A stretch of 64,000 nucleotides of DNA from Paraburkholderia flagellata (GTDB lineage Bacteria; Pseudomonadota; Gammaproteobacteria; Burkholderiales; Burkholderiaceae): NCBI RefSeq assembly GCF_021390645.1, contig NZ_JAJEJT010000002.1, positions 744,001 through 808,000 on the forward strand. The letters run 5' to 3'. A program made the translations under genes and the position numbers. Of the stretch, positions 9,414 to 19,321 are shown piece after piece; within the stretch, counting starts at the first letter, position 1, and every line of letters begins with the position of its first letter. The notes beneath the pieces are model-generated. The model did not search any database and was not told the DNA's origin. It saw only the letters and a program-made list of their open reading frames with translations.

Positions 9414-10163
9414 TTACGTACGCTCTCCGTTGATCGAGACCGGGCCGTACGGATAAGGCTTGCCGTTCTGGTTCACGAAATCCATGAAGTCGGCGCGTGC
9501 GCCGGGGAAGCCGATCATCTTCCACGCGGCCATGTTGCGGTTGCCGCCGTGGATCGGGTCGCAGAAGTAGCCTTCGCGCGTGTTCTGCAGCAACTGGCCG
9601 AAGAACACGGAGGCAGGCACGCCGTCCAGTTCGACCTTGCCCGCTTCGAGCGCGCTGAGCACGCTGTCGCGAGTGCTGGCGTCGAGCGCGTCGAAGTCCT
9701 TGGCATACGCCGTCGTGCAGTACGTGTTCACGGCCTTGATGCCGAGCCGGTAGATGTCGCGCGGCACGAGCTTCAACTGGTAGCCGAGTTCGGGCGCGCC
9801 TTGCTGGAATGGTCCCTGCATGTACCAGAGCGCGCCGTGCGCGTAGGGCGTGTCCATCTGCCGGTCGATGAATTCGGGGACGCCCGCTTCCAGCGCGCCG
9901 GGGCCTTCGGAATCGGCGGGAATCAGGCGGTCGGCGGCGGCTTCGACAAAGGCCCACTCGCGCGCGTCGAAGAAGCGCGGCTTGTAGGCGGCGGCCTGCA
10001 CGGCTTCGGGCCTCGCGTTCGGCGCAGAGGCGGCGCTGCCCGCCGTGGCGGTTTCGCTCGACGGCTGCTTGCCGCCCTCGCAGCCCGCCAGTGCGCTGGC
10101 GGGTACGAGCACCGCTGCCGTGCGTAGGAAACCGCGGCGTGTCGTGAGAGGAGATTCAGACAT
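9414..10163 (-). CDS. Gluconate 2-dehydrogenase subunit 3-like protein with Tat signal
   Basis: The 249-residue product starts with a twin-arginine signal (TTRRGFLRTAAVLVPASALA) and a lipobox-like LAGC. The subunit 3 domain follows (FDAREWAFVEAAADRLIPAD at about 54-73). In this family the small subunit carries the folded flavoprotein through the Tat system. The start at 10163 is chosen because the Tat signal begins right after it; an upstream extension would be translated from the regulatory region. It is the first gene of the dehydrogenase operon, whose promoter region holds the palindrome at 10274. Confidence 0.9.
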   Translation of the reverse strand: MSESPLTTRRGFLRTAAVLVPASALAGCEGGKQPSSETATAGSAASAPNARPEAVQAAAYKPRFFDAREWAFVEAAADRLIPADSEGPGALEAGVPEFIDRQMDTPYAHGALWYMQGPFQQGAPELGYQLKLVPRDIYRLGIKAVNTYCTTAYAKDFDALDASTRDSVLSALEAGKVELDGVPASVFFGQLLQNTREGYFCDPIHGGNRNMAAWKMIGFPGARADFMDFVNQNGKPYPYGPVSINGERT

Positions 10164-10273
10164 TGTGGGATTCTGTATGAGTTCGGCGCGGCGTGATTCG
10201 ACCGTGTCCGCGCAGCGATCTTGCCCGCCGCGCGTGTTACGCCGCTGCGGCGGCCACGGAACGGAGATGTTAA

Positions 10274-10289
10274 ATGGAACCGGTTCCAT
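10274..10289. promoter_or_regulatory. 16-bp perfect palindrome, LacI-family-type operator
   Basis: ATGGAACCGGTTCCAT is a perfect palindrome with the central CCGG seen in many LacI/GalR-family operators. It lies 111 bp upstream of the gluconate-type dehydrogenase operon and 184 bp upstream of the divergent DapA-family gene. The regulator is not identified; the LacI-type protein at the left edge is one candidate. Confidence 0.6.
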
Positions 10290-10397
10290 GATTGGGACGC
10301 GATTCTACAATATTCCTTTGCGGGGCCTGTACCGGCCGCGCAAGGGCGGGCGGCCCCAGTTGCCGTGCACTCCGAACAAACCCTAACAAATGCAACA

Positions 10398-10433
10398 AGT
10401 TGTTTGACAACTACGGCGAGCCGATGCTACTGT
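10398..10433 (+). promoter_or_regulatory. Promoter with overlapping GntR/FCD-type operator
   Basis: The 15-mer AGTTGTTTGACAACT (10398-10412) has perfect 6-bp arms around a 3-bp centre and fits the TTGT-N3-ACAA form of FCD-type GntR operators. It contains the -35 hexamer TTGACA (10404-10409), followed after 18 bp by a TACTGT -10 candidate (10428-10433). A repressor there would block RNA polymerase at the start of the sugar-acid operon at 10473. Related sites occur at 13135, 33048 and 33263. Confidence 0.65.
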
Positions 10434-10472
10434 GCTCGGTATTGACAACCCTCCATCCCAGCACGAGGCCTC

Positions 10473-11420
10473 ATGAACGTGTCCCCGATTGTCGAGAGCG
10501 AATTCGCCTCGACTGTGATGGCAGTGCCGCCGCTCGCACGCCGCCCCGACTTCTCCCTCGACGTTGAACAGAACCGCAAGCTGATCCGCCATATGGAAGC
10601 GGGCGGTATCCGCACGCTGCTGTACGGCGGCAATGCGAACCTGTACCACGTCGCCGTGAGCGAATTCCGTGAGTTGCTTGACATGCTCGCCGACCTCACC
10701 GCGCCCGAAACGCGCGTGATTCCGGCTATCGGTCCCGACTACGGCAAGATGCTCGACCAGGCGCGCATCCTCGCGCAAACGCAGTACAAGACGGCCATGG
10801 TGCTGCCGCTCTCCGGCTTCACCACGCCCGCAGGTGTGGAAGCGGGCCTCACGCGCATCGCCGACACCGCCGGCATTCCGCTCACGCTCTATATCAAGAG
10901 CGAAGACTATGTCGACGTGGACACGCTCGTGCGCCTGATCGACCGCGGCACGCTGATCGCGGTGAAGTACGCGATCGTGCGCGCCGATCCGGCGAACGAC
11001 CCGTACCTGCGCCGCCTGCTGCAAAGCGTGCCGGCTTCGAAGGTGGTCTCGGGCATGGGCGAGCGTCCGGCGCTGGTTCACGTGCGCGACTTCGGTCTGG
11101 CCGCCTGGACCACGGGCTCGGGCTGTATCGCTTCGAACGCCATCATGGCGCTGCTGAAGGCCGCGAAGGAAGGCCGTGCGGAAGAAGCGCAACGCCTCTA
11201 CGATGCTTTCATGCCGCTCGAAACGCTGCGCGACAACATCTCGCTCATCCGCGTGCTGCATGACGCCGTGACGCTTTCGGGCATCGCCGACATGGGCCCG
11301 ATCCTGCCACTGCTCTCGCAGTCGCCCGCCGAGGCGCTGCCGGCGATCGGCGACGCGGCCAAGGCGCTGCTCGCATTCGAGCAGAAGCTGGCCGCTTCGG
11401 CCCAGACCGCGAACGCCTGA
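10473..11420 (+). CDS. DapA/NAL-family lyase or dehydratase for a 2-keto-3-deoxy sugar acid
   Basis: The 315-residue protein has the (beta/alpha)8 DapA-superfamily pattern. The Schiff-base lysine is in LIAVKYAIVRAD (near residue 168), and a GGNANLYH stretch near residue 50 sits where family members have the GGTGE-like loop. Family members cleave or dehydrate 2-keto-3-deoxy acids. Because a semialdehyde dehydrogenase follows 32 bp later and an IlvD/Edd dehydratase is in the same block, a KdgD-like or 2-keto-3-deoxypentonate dehydratase role, yielding alpha-ketoglutarate semialdehyde, is inferred. It differs enough from typical KdgD proteins that the substrate stays open. Confidence 0.82.
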   Translation: MNVSPIVESEFASTVMAVPPLARRPDFSLDVEQNRKLIRHMEAGGIRTLLYGGNANLYHVAVSEFRELLDMLADLTAPETRVIPAIGPDYGKMLDQARILAQTQYKTAMVLPLSGFTTPAGVEAGLTRIADTAGIPLTLYIKSEDYVDVDTLVRLIDRGTLIAVKYAIVRADPANDPYLRRLLQSVPASKVVSGMGERPALVHVRDFGLAAWTTGSGCIASNAIMALLKAAKEGRAEEAQRLYDAFMPLETLRDNISLIRVLHDAVTLSGIADMGPILPLLSQSPAEALPAIGDAAKALLAFEQKLAASAQTANA

Positions 11421-11452
11421 ATGACGGCAACAAGTAATTGAACGGAGCGAAC

Positions 11453-13033
11453 ATGCAGATTACTGGAGCAATGCTGCTGGGCGCGCAAGCGGTGCACGGC
11501 GCGGCGGGCGAGATGCGCGCCTTCGCGCCCGCGCTCGGTCAGGAGATCGAGCCGTCGTTCGGCCTCGGCGGCAAGGCCGAAGTCGCGCGCGCTTGTGAAC
11601 TCGCGGCACAGGCGTTCGACGCCTTCCGCGCGGCCCCGCACGAAACGCGTGCGCGCCTGCTCGAAGCGATCGCCGAACGCATTCTCGGCATCGGCGAGGC
11701 GCTGATCGAGCGCGCGCATCTCGAATCCGCGCTGCCCAAGGCGCGCCTGGAAGGCGAGCGCGGCCGCACGGTCGGTCAGCTGCGTCTTTTCGCGTCGCTC
11801 GTGCGCGACGGCCGCTGGTGCGGCGCCGTGCTCGACTCGGCGCTGCCGGAGCGCAAGCCGCTGCCGCGCTCGGACCTGCGCGCGCATCGCATCCCGGTCG
11901 GCCCCGTGGCCGTGTTCGGCGCGAGCAACTTCCCGCTGGCGTTTTCGGTGGCGGGCGGCGATACGGCTTCGGCGCTGGCCGCCGGCTGCCCGGTCGTCGT
12001 GAAGGCTCACCTCGCGCACCCCGGCACCTCGGAACTCGTGGGTCGTGCGATCCAGCAGGCCGTGGCTGACGTTGGTCTGCCTGAAGGCGTGTTCTCGCTC
12101 GTCTTCGGCGGCGGCAATGAAGCGGGCGAAACGCTCGTGGCGCATCCGGCCATCAAGGCCGTGGGCTTCACGGGTTCGCGCCGCGGCGGTCTCGCGCTCT
12201 CGCACATCGCGGCTGCGCGCCCCGAGCCGATTCCGGTCTACGCCGAAATGAGCAGCATCAACCCGATGTTCGTGCTGCCCGCGGCGCTGGCCGCTCGCGG
12301 CGAAGCGCTCGCGCAAGGCTTCGTGGATTCGCTCACGATGGGCGTGGGCCAGTTCTGCACGAACCCGGGCCTCGTGCTCGCCATCGACTCGCCTGAACTC
12401 GACCGCTTCGTGAAGGCGGCGAGCAGCGCGCTCACGCAGAAGCCCTCGCAAAGCATGTTGACGGCGGGCATCGCCTCGACGTATGGCGAAGCCGTTGCCG
12501 CGCGCAAGCAGTTGCCTGGCATCGAGAACCTGGCCGAAGGCACGAAGACGGACGCGCATTGCGACGCGCTGCCGGTGCTCTTCAAGGCCAGCGCCGAGCA
12601 GTTCCTCGCGCAGCACGCGTTGTCGGACGAGATTTTCGGGCCGACCTCGGTAGTCGTGGCATGCCGCGACGAAGCCGAACTCGCGCGCGTGGCGGAGCAC
12701 CTCGAAGGCCAGCTCACGGCGACGCTGCACATCGACCGCGACGACTACGGGATGGCCGCGCGCCTGATGCCGATTCTCGAGCGCAAGGCCGGCCGCATTC
12801 TCGCGAATGGCTTCCCGACGGGCGTCGAGGTGTCGTATGCGATGGTCCACGGCGGCCCGTTCCCGGCCACCTCGGACGCGCGCACGACTTCGGTGGGCGC
12901 GATGGCGATCGAGCGTTTCCTGCGTCCGGTCTGCTACCAGGACCTGCCGGCTGAACTTCTGCCGGTCACACTGCAGAACGACAATCCGCTCGCGCTGTGG
13001 CGTTTGCGCGACGGCGAGCTGGTGAAGAAGTAA
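11453..13033 (+). CDS. Aldehyde dehydrogenase, alpha-ketoglutarate-semialdehyde type
   Basis: The 526-residue length and start ([20 protein letters not shown]) match the long NADP-type aldehyde dehydrogenases that oxidise alpha-ketoglutarate semialdehyde. Visible motifs are [20 protein letters not shown], the cofactor-site GFTGSRRGG, the glutamate in [13 protein letters not shown] and the catalytic cysteine in GQFCTNPG. The reaction would yield alpha-ketoglutarate for the TCA cycle, as last step of an oxidative sugar-acid pathway. It starts at the ATG at 11453, behind a GGAG at 11443-11446, and is co-oriented with the DapA-family gene. A terminator follows. Confidence 0.88.
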   Translation: MQITGAMLLGAQAVHGAAGEMRAFAPALGQEIEPSFGLGGKAEVARACELAAQAFDAFRAAPHETRARLLEAIAERILGIGEALIERAHLESALPKARLEGERGRTVGQLRLFASLVRDGRWCGAVLDSALPERKPLPRSDLRAHRIPVGPVAVFGASNFPLAFSVAGGDTASALAAGCPVVVKAHLAHPGTSELVGRAIQQAVADVGLPEGVFSLVFGGGNEAGETLVAHPAIKAVGFTGSRRGGLALSHIAAARPEPIPVYAEMSSINPMFVLPAALAARGEALAQGFVDSLTMGVGQFCTNPGLVLAIDSPELDRFVKAASSALTQKPSQSMLTAGIASTYGEAVAARKQLPGIENLAEGTKTDAHCDALPVLFKASAEQFLAQHALSDEIFGPTSVVVACRDEAELARVAEHLEGQLTATLHIDRDDYGMAARLMPILERKAGRILANGFPTGVEVSYAMVHGGPFPATSDARTTSVGAMAIERFLRPVCYQDLPAELLPVTLQNDNPLALWRLRDGELVKK

Positions 13034-13051
13034 TCCCGCGAAAGCGGTCAG

Positions 13052-13084
13052 GAAAGCGCCTGCAGAAGCCTTGCAGGCGCTTTC
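13052..13084 (+). terminator. Rho-independent terminator candidate
   Basis: A 13-bp perfect stem (GAAAGCGCCTGCA / TGCAGGCGCTTTC) with a 7-nt loop follows the aldehyde dehydrogenase stop by 18 bp. The T-run is short (TTTCT), so termination may be partial. It separates the two-gene enzyme unit from the ABC transporter operon. Confidence 0.65.
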
Positions 13085-13134
13085 TCCAGGCGGATTCCGA
13101 CAAGAGGCTCACAGTAGTCTCACAAAGACCCTGA

Positions 13135-13149
13135 CGTTGCTTGACAACT
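13135..13149 (+). promoter_or_regulatory. GntR/FCD-type operator over a -35 element
   Basis: CGTTGCTTGACAACT differs at two positions from the perfect site at 10398-10412 and again contains TTGACA (13141-13146). The -10 region is weak. It lies 91 bp before the start of the ABC transporter operon, which suggests shared control with the enzyme genes at 10.5 kb. Confidence 0.55.
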
Positions 13150-13239
13150 TGGTGCGTGGTTCGGCATCCTGTGTCCGGTTTGGGCAATACAAAAATGGTC
13201 GCGTTAGAACAAATTCCATAACAGATGTGAGGAGATGCG

Positions 13240-14406
13240 ATGTTCGATGGACGCTTGAAGGCCAGCGTGCTGGCCGTGTGTGTGGCGGCCGCCACGGCGC
13301 TCGGCATGAGCGCGGCCAAGGCCGATCCCGTTTCCCTGAACATAGTCGACGTGGCCGGTAACCTGCAGCTCACGCAGAAGGCTTTCGAAGCGTTCAAGGC
13401 GAAAAACCCGAATCTCGTCTCCAATATCACCTACACCAACGCGCCCGCGCCGCAGTTGCCTGGCAAGATCAAGGCGATGCAGGCCGCCGGCCGCGCCGAC
13501 ATCGATCTCGTGCTAACAGGCACCGACGCGCTCGCCGCCGGCATCGAACAGAATTTGTGGATGAAGCTGCTGCCGGATCAGCAGGCAGCGCTGCCGGGCG
13601 TGCTCGACAAGTACGCGCCGGGCCCGCGCAAGATGCAGGACCTCGCGCAAGGCTATGGTCTCGAAGTGTCGTATATGCCGGCCGGTCCGCTGATCGAATA
13701 CAACCCGGCCAAGGTCGCCAAGCCGCCGCAAACGCCGCAGGAACTGCTGGCGTGGTGCAAGGCGAACCCCGGCAAGCTGATCTATGCGCGTCCGGCCAAT
13801 TCGGGTCCGGGCCGCACGTTCCTGATGGGCCTGCCGTATCTGCTCGGCGACAAGAATCCGCAAGACCCGATCAACGGCTGGGACAAGACCTGGGCGTTCC
13901 TGAAGGAGCTGAACTCGTGCGTGCCGTACTACCCGGGCGGCACCTCGGCCGTGATGAAGGAACTGGGCGAAGGCACGCGTGACATGACGGTGACCGTGAC
14001 GGGCTGGGACATCAACCCGCGCGCGCTCGGCATCGTGCCGGCCGACTTCAAGGTGCAGGCGTTCAACAACATGACATGGGTGAACGACGCCCACTTCATG
14101 GTCGTGCCGAAGGGCGTCTCGAAAGAGAAGCTCGCGGTGCTGCTCAAGCTCATGAACTTCATGCTCGAGCCGCAGCAACAGGCCATGACGTATGACGACG
14201 GCTACTTCTACCCGGGCCCCGCAGTGAAGGATGTCACGCTACAGATGGCGCCGAAGGAAAGCCAGGACGTGATCGCGAAGTACGGCCGTCCCGAATACGC
14301 GAAATGGCTCACGGCCTATCCGCATGTCCAGCCGCTTTCCGCGCAGGCGATGGTCGCGGCGTTCCAGAAGTGGGACCGCGAAGTCGGTTCGCAGAAGTCG
14401 CAGTAA
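13240..14406 (+). CDS. ABC transporter periplasmic binding protein (polyamine/iron-type fold)
   Basis: The 388-residue product has a signal peptide (residues 1-28, ending AKA) and the extended type 2 binding-protein pattern (LNIVDVAGNLQLTQKAFEAF, then YGLEVSYMPAGPLIEYNPAK). A GGAG at 13231-13234 precedes the start. It is the first gene of a binding protein-ATPase-permease-permease operon. The class 2 architecture resembles spermidine/putrescine importers, but the position between sugar-acid enzymes suggests a sugar acid or other carboxylate as substrate; this is inference. Confidence 0.85.
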   Translation: MFDGRLKASVLAVCVAAATALGMSAAKADPVSLNIVDVAGNLQLTQKAFEAFKAKNPNLVSNITYTNAPAPQLPGKIKAMQAAGRADIDLVLTGTDALAAGIEQNLWMKLLPDQQAALPGVLDKYAPGPRKMQDLAQGYGLEVSYMPAGPLIEYNPAKVAKPPQTPQELLAWCKANPGKLIYARPANSGPGRTFLMGLPYLLGDKNPQDPINGWDKTWAFLKELNSCVPYYPGGTSAVMKELGEGTRDMTVTVTGWDINPRALGIVPADFKVQAFNNMTWVNDAHFMVVPKGVSKEKLAVLLKLMNFMLEPQQQAMTYDDGYFYPGPAVKDVTLQMAPKESQDVIAKYGRPEYAKWLTAYPHVQPLSAQAMVAAFQKWDREVGSQKSQ

Positions 14407-14523
14407 CAAGAGGAAGAGAGGAAGAAGCAGCAATGGACGGACGGTGCTTTCGTGGTGTCGATTGAGGAGCGCCGTCCTCGATCCCTGCTCATCCAGGTTG
14501 ATCTTGTTGGTCAGGAACGTGTC

Positions 14524-15603
14524 ATGAAGCATTCTTTCGATCGTCTGCGCCTCGACTCGGTGTGCCGTAGCTTCACTAACGCGGAGGGGACGCAGCTCGC
14601 CGCGCTGCGTGGTCTCGACCTCGACATTCGCCGTGGCGAATTCATTGCGCTGCTCGGGCCTTCGGGCTGCGGAAAATCCACGGCGCTCAATTGCATTGCC
14701 GGTCTGCAACCGCTCACGAGCGGCAGCATCTGGCTGGACGACCTGCGTATCGATGTGCTGCCTCCCGAGAAGCGCGGCTTCGGCATGGTGTTCCAGAATT
14801 ACGCGTTGTTCCCGCACATGACGGTGCTGGAAAACGTCGGCTTCGGCCTGAAGATGCAGGGTGTGCCGCGCGAGGAGGCCAGGCGCCGCGCGCGCGAAGC
14901 ACTGCAGCTCGTGCAGCTCGTCGGTCACGAAAGCAAGCTGCCGGGCCAGCTTTCGGGCGGCCAGCAGCAGCGTGTGGCGATTGCCCGCGCGATCGTCATC
15001 GAGCCGCCTCTCGTGCTGATGGACGAGCCGCTCTCGAACCTCGACACCAAGCTGCGCATTGAAATGCGCGCGGAAATTCGCCGCATTCACGGCCAGCTCG
15101 AACGCGCCACCATTTACGTGACGCACGATCAGGACGAAGCGCTTTCGATGGCGGACCGCATCGTCGTGATGAAAGAGGGCGTCGTGCAGCAAGTGGCGAC
15201 GCCGAAGGAAGTGTATAGCCGCCCGTCGAACCTGCACGTCGCGCGCTTCATGGGCTTTCGCAACGTGCTGCCGTTCGCGATCACCGGCGAGCAGGGCGAC
15301 CACATCGCGATGTCGTCGTCGGGCATCACGCTGACCGGCGTGCCGATGGGTGAGCTTAACGGCGGCGAGATTACGGTCGCCATGCGTCCCGAAGATTTCG
15401 AGCGCGCCAACGCGGGCGATGCGAACGCTTTCGACGTGGAAGTGGAAATGGTCGAGTACGGCGGCCGCGATTCGCTGTTGCTCGCCAACGCGCCGTTCGG
15501 CAAGCTGTGGGCGCGCGTGGAAGGCGAATTCGAAGCCGGCGAGCGCGCCACGCTGCGCGTCGCGCCTTCGCACGTGCTGGCCTATGCGGAGCGTGTGTCG
15601 TGA
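14524..15603 (+). CDS. ABC transporter ATP-binding protein
   Basis: The 359-residue ATPase shows Walker [10 protein letters not shown] at 45-53, the signature LSGGQQQR at 143-150 and Walker B LVLMDEPL at 163-170. A switch histidine is in [14 protein letters not shown]-terminal TOBE-like domain (about 240-355, [12 protein letters not shown]) is typical of the PotA/MalK group. The start is set at the ATG at 14524; 117 bp separate it from the binding protein. The stop overlaps the GTG of the first permease by 4 bp, indicating coupled translation. Confidence 0.92.
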   Translation: MKHSFDRLRLDSVCRSFTNAEGTQLAALRGLDLDIRRGEFIALLGPSGCGKSTALNCIAGLQPLTSGSIWLDDLRIDVLPPEKRGFGMVFQNYALFPHMTVLENVGFGLKMQGVPREEARRRAREALQLVQLVGHESKLPGQLSGGQQQRVAIARAIVIEPPLVLMDEPLSNLDTKLRIEMRAEIRRIHGQLERATIYVTHDQDEALSMADRIVVMKEGVVQQVATPKEVYSRPSNLHVARFMGFRNVLPFAITGEQGDHIAMSSSGITLTGVPMGELNGGEITVAMRPEDFERANAGDANAFDVEVEMVEYGGRDSLLLANAPFGKLWARVEGEFEAGERATLRVAPSHVLAYAERVS

Positions 15604-16481
15604 GCACGCTCATTGCGTCGCTGACCCGCGCGCCGCGCGATTCGCGCGGCTGGCTCATCACGCCTGCGCTCGGCTTCATCATCGCGATGTTCCTTTATCC
15701 GTTCGCCTACGGTCTCGTGCTGTCGTTCAAGCCGATGAACGGCGGCGGCATGTTCGCGAATTACCTGCAGTTCATTCACGACCTGTCGCTGTGGCCCACG
15801 GTATTCGTCACGCTCAAGCTGGCGGTGCCCGCGACCATCATCAACGTCGGGCTTTCGCTGCCGGTGGCATTTGCGCTGCGCCGCAAGTCGCCGTACCAGA
15901 AGCTCGTGACCACGCTGCTCGTGATTCCCGTCACGCTCGGCACGGTGCTGATCGCCGACGGCATGCTCAGCTACTTCGGCCCGAACGGCTGGTTCCCGCA
16001 GGCGCTGCACGCGCTGCATCTGTACACGAGCGAAGAGATTCGCCTCACGCACAACTACTGGGGCGTGCTGATCTCGCTGATCGTTTCGGGTTTCCCGTTC
16101 GCGTTTTTGCTCACGCTCTCCTACGTCACCGGCATCGACCCGACGCTTGCGCGCGCGGCGGCGACGCTCGGCGCAGGCCCGTGGCAGCAGTTCCGCCAGA
16201 TCTATTTGCCGCTGCTCGCGCCCGGACTCACGATGGCCGCGTGCCTTTCGTTCGTGCAGGCGTATTCGGTGTTTCCTTCGGCAGTGCTGCTCGGTGCGCC
16301 CGCAGGTCCCACGCGCGTGATCTCCATCGCGGCTTCGGAAGCCGCGTTCGAGAGCTATGACTACTCGCTCGCCTCGACCATCGCGATCGTGATGGGCTTC
16401 GTGCAGTTGATCGTCGTGGCCGCGATGTTGAGCGCGAAGCGCTTCTTCTACTCGGGCCCGGTGAGCGGAGGGAAAGGCTGA
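15600..16481 (+). CDS. ABC transporter permease (PotB-like position)
   Basis: The 293-residue protein has six hydrophobic segments and the binding-protein-dependent permease EAA loop (AAATLGAGPWQQFRQIYLPL, about 182-201). The GTG start at 15600 overlaps the ATPase stop (GTGA), the tightest arrangement available in this frame. It forms the transmembrane pore with the next gene product, coupling to the ATPase through the EAA loop. Confidence 0.9.
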   Translation: MSTLIASLTRAPRDSRGWLITPALGFIIAMFLYPFAYGLVLSFKPMNGGGMFANYLQFIHDLSLWPTVFVTLKLAVPATIINVGLSLPVAFALRRKSPYQKLVTTLLVIPVTLGTVLIADGMLSYFGPNGWFPQALHALHLYTSEEIRLTHNYWGVLISLIVSGFPFAFLLTLSYVTGIDPTLARAAATLGAGPWQQFRQIYLPLLAPGLTMAACLSFVQAYSVFPSAVLLGAPAGPTRVISIAASEAAFESYDYSLASTIAIVMGFVQLIVVAAMLSAKRFFYSGPVSGGKG

Positions 16482-17407
16482 TGACCGCACATCAACGTAA
16501 CGCGGCCGGCCTCGGCACGAGTGCGCAGGCAAGCGAAGAACGCTCCACGCCGGCCGCCAATGCTGCGCAGGCAAGGCCCGCTTCGCGCCTGCCCGACGTG
16601 CTCTGGAAAGTGTTCGTCTGGGGCGGTGTGGTGTTCTTCCTGCTCAACGTGGTGCTGCTGATCGCCACGGTGGGCGTGAACTCTATCGCCACGCGCTGGT
16701 TCGGCACGCCGCTGCCGCAAGGCTTCACACTGCACTGGTATGCGCAGGCGTGGCGCGACTTCCAGCTTTCGAGCGTGCTGTGGGTGACGTTCGAAGTGGT
16801 GGGCTCGGTCGTGCTGCTCTCCATCGCGCTGGGCGTGCCCGCCGCCTATGCTTTGGCGCGCGCGCAGTTTCCCGGCAAGCGCATTGCCATGCTCGTGTTC
16901 CTGCTGCCGCTCATGGTGCCGCCCGTCACGTACGGCATTCCGATGGCCACCGCCATGTACAAGTTCGGCCTCGCGGGCACGCTGCCCGGCGTGATCCTCG
17001 CGAACCTGGTGCCCGCGCTGCCGTTCGTGATCCTCGTGATGACGCCGTTCATCGAGCAGATCGATCCGAATCTCGAGTCGGCCGCGCGCATTTTCGGTGC
17101 GAACACGCTGCGCTATTTCCGTTATGTATTGCTGCCGCTTCTCGTGCCCGGGATGCTGGCGGCGGGGCTGCTCGTGCTCGTGCGCACGATCGGCATGTTC
17201 GAACTCACTTTCTTTACCGCCGGACCCGACACGCAAACGCTGGTGGTTGCGCTGTACTACGCCGTCTTCTCGACGGGCGTGCGTGCGCCGCAATCCATCG
17301 ACGCCATGGCGATGATCTATATGGCCATCACGCTTGCGTGGGTGCTGGTCGCCCTGCAGTTCGTCAGCCCGACACAACTCGTGTCGCGCGTGAAGGAGCA
17401 ACGCTAG
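16481..17407 (+). CDS. ABC transporter permease (PotC-like position)
   Basis: The 308-residue second permease starts in the last base of the preceding stop (TGATG). It has a Pro/Ala-rich cytoplasmic N-terminus of about 40 residues, six hydrophobic segments and the EAA loop with [20 protein letters not shown] at about 204-223. It pairs with the upstream permease. The next gene, the IlvD/Edd dehydratase, starts 44 bp later in the same direction and is probably co-transcribed. Confidence 0.9.
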   Translation: MTAHQRNAAGLGTSAQASEERSTPAANAAQARPASRLPDVLWKVFVWGGVVFFLLNVVLLIATVGVNSIATRWFGTPLPQGFTLHWYAQAWRDFQLSSVLWVTFEVVGSVVLLSIALGVPAAYALARAQFPGKRIAMLVFLLPLMVPPVTYGIPMATAMYKFGLAGTLPGVILANLVPALPFVILVMTPFIEQIDPNLESAARIFGANTLRYFRYVLLPLLVPGMLAAGLLVLVRTIGMFELTFFTAGPDTQTLVVALYYAVFSTGVRAPQSIDAMAMIYMAITLAWVLVALQFVSPTQLVSRVKEQR

Positions 17408-17451
17408 GCCAGCGCCGGCGGCTTTACTGGAAACACCTGGAGCAACGCAAG

Positions 17452-19203
17452 ATGAGCAAGAAGCGAAAGACCCCCGAAGAACTGCGCAGCCACCGCTGGT
17501 ACGGCGTGAACGACCTGCGGTCGTTCGGCCATCGCTCGCGCACCGCGCAGATGGGCTACAGCCGCGAAGAGTACGCGGGCAAACCGGTGATCGCCATCCT
17601 CAATACGTGGAGCGAGATCAACCCTTGCCATACGCACTTCAAGCAGCGCGTGGAAGAGGTCAAGCGCGGCATCTGGCAAGCGGGCGGGTTCCCGATCGAG
17701 TTGCCGGTGCAAACGCTCTCCGAGCCGTTCCAGAAGCCCACCACGATGCTCTACCGCAACTTCCTCGCAATGGAAGCGGAAGAGACGATCCGCTCGTACC
17801 CGGCCGACGGCGTCGTGTTGATGGGCGGCTGCGACAAGACCACGCCCGCGCTGCTGATGGGCGCGATTTCGATGGATCTGCCCACGATCTTCCTGCCGGC
17901 GGGCCCGATGCTCAACGGCAACTGGAACGGCGTGACGCTCGGCTCGGGCTCGGACACCTGGAAGTACTGGGCCGACCTGCGCGCGGGCAAGATCACCGAA
18001 GAAGACTGGAAGGGCGTGGAAGGCGGCATCGCACGCTCGCCGGGCCACTGCATGACGATGGGCACGGCATCGACGATGACGAGCGCCGCTGAAGCGCTGG
18101 GCTTCACGCTGCCGGGCTTTGCCTCGATCCCCGCGCCGGACTCGCGCCATGCGCAGATGTCGGCGAAGACGGGCATGCGCATCGTCGAGATGGTGTGGGA
18201 AGACCTGAAGCCTTCGGACATCATCACGCGCAAGTCGGTCGATAACGCCGTGACCACGTGTCTCGCGCTTTCGGGTTCGACCAATGCGATCGTCCACATG
18301 ATCGCGCTCGCGCGCCGCGCCGGCGTCGATCTCACGCTCGCGCAGTACGACGAAATCGCGCGCCATACGCCGGTGCTCGCGAACATCCGCCCGACCGGCA
18401 AGTACCTCATGGAGGACTTCTACTACGCTGGCGGCCTGCGCGCGATGCTCAAGGAACTCGGCGACCTGATCGACGGTACGCAGATGACCGTGAACGGCAA
18501 GACGCTCGGCGAGAACATTGCCGACGCGGAAATCTACAGCGAAGAGGTGATCTATCGCCGTGCGAAGCCGCTCATGCCGGATACGGGCCTCGCCGTGCTG
18601 CGCGGCAATCTCGCGCCGGACGGCGCCGTGATCAAGCCGGGCGCGGCGGAAAAACATCTGCACGTGCACACGGGCAAGGCCGTCGTGTTCAAGGACTACA
18701 ACGACATGGCCGCGCGCATCGACAGCGAAGATCTCGACTGCGACGAGAACAGCGTGATCGTGCTCCAGCACGCGGGTCCGGTGGGGGCGCCTGGCATGCC
18801 CGAGTGGGGCCAGCTGCCGATTCCGCAAAAGATTCTGCAGAAGGGCGTGCGCGACATGTTGCGTATTTCCGACGCGCGCATGAGCGGCACGAGCTATGGC
18901 GCGTGCGTGCTGCACGTGGCGCCGGAATCGTTCATCGGCGGTCCGCTCGCACTCGTGCAGGACGGCGACCTGATCGAGCTGAACGTGCCGGAGCGCCGCC
19001 TGAACGTACTGATCTCCGACGAAGAGATGGCGCGCCGCAAGGCGGCGTGGGTGGCACCGGAACCGCGCTTCAAGCGCGGCTATGGCGCGATGTACCAGAT
19101 GCACGTCATGCAGGCCAACAATGGCTGCGAATTCGACTTCATGCAGCGTGACGGCGTGGGCGGCTCGTGCACCAGCGCGGGCGGCGAACCCGAGATTCAC
19201 TAA
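17452..19203 (+). CDS. IlvD/Edd-family sugar-acid dehydratase, arabinonate-dehydratase type
   Basis: The 583-residue protein has the three cluster cysteines of the family at C59 (NPCHTH), C127 (GGCDKT) and C200 (SPGHCMTMG). It also has K129 next to the second one and the catalytic-serine region [10 protein letters not shown] at about 474-483. These positions agree with those of rhizobial L-arabinonate dehydratase, a [2Fe-2S] enzyme that removes water from pentonates and related hexonates to give 2-keto-3-deoxy acids. The start [18 protein letters not shown] is the usual one. With the DapA-family enzyme and the semialdehyde dehydrogenase it forms a Weimberg-type route. Whether it takes a pentonate, galactonate or another sugar acid is unknown. 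Confidence 0.88.
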   Translation: MSKKRKTPEELRSHRWYGVNDLRSFGHRSRTAQMGYSREEYAGKPVIAILNTWSEINPCHTHFKQRVEEVKRGIWQAGGFPIELPVQTLSEPFQKPTTMLYRNFLAMEAEETIRSYPADGVVLMGGCDKTTPALLMGAISMDLPTIFLPAGPMLNGNWNGVTLGSGSDTWKYWADLRAGKITEEDWKGVEGGIARSPGHCMTMGTASTMTSAAEALGFTLPGFASIPAPDSRHAQMSAKTGMRIVEMVWEDLKPSDIITRKSVDNAVTTCLALSGSTNAIVHMIALARRAGVDLTLAQYDEIARHTPVLANIRPTGKYLMEDFYYAGGLRAMLKELGDLIDGTQMTVNGKTLGENIADAEIYSEEVIYRRAKPLMPDTGLAVLRGNLAPDGAVIKPGAAEKHLHVHTGKAVVFKDYNDMAARIDSEDLDCDENSVIVLQHAGPVGAPGMPEWGQLPIPQKILQKGVRDMLRISDARMSGTSYGACVLHVAPESFIGGPLALVQDGDLIELNVPERRLNVLISDEEMARRKAAWVAPEPRFKRGYGAMYQMHVMQANNGCEFDFMQRDGVGGSCTSAGGEPEIH

Positions 19204-19214
19204 GGAGACACGTT

Positions 19215-19251
19215 CGGCAGGGAGCGCTTCAGGGGTGATGCGCTCCTGCCG
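19215..19251 (+). other. Hairpin between dehydratase and porin genes
   Basis: CGGCAGGGAGCGC (19215-19227) pairs with GCGCTCCTGCCG (19240-19251) with one bulged base and a 12-nt loop. No T-run follows. It may stabilise or process the operon mRNA between the dehydratase and the porin, or be a weak terminator. Confidence 0.45.
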
Positions 19252-19321
19252 GACAGGAGGCAATGCAGCAACCAGGGTTTTAACGAGTATCAAACCACAA
19301 CGACTAAAGATAGGACTACCG

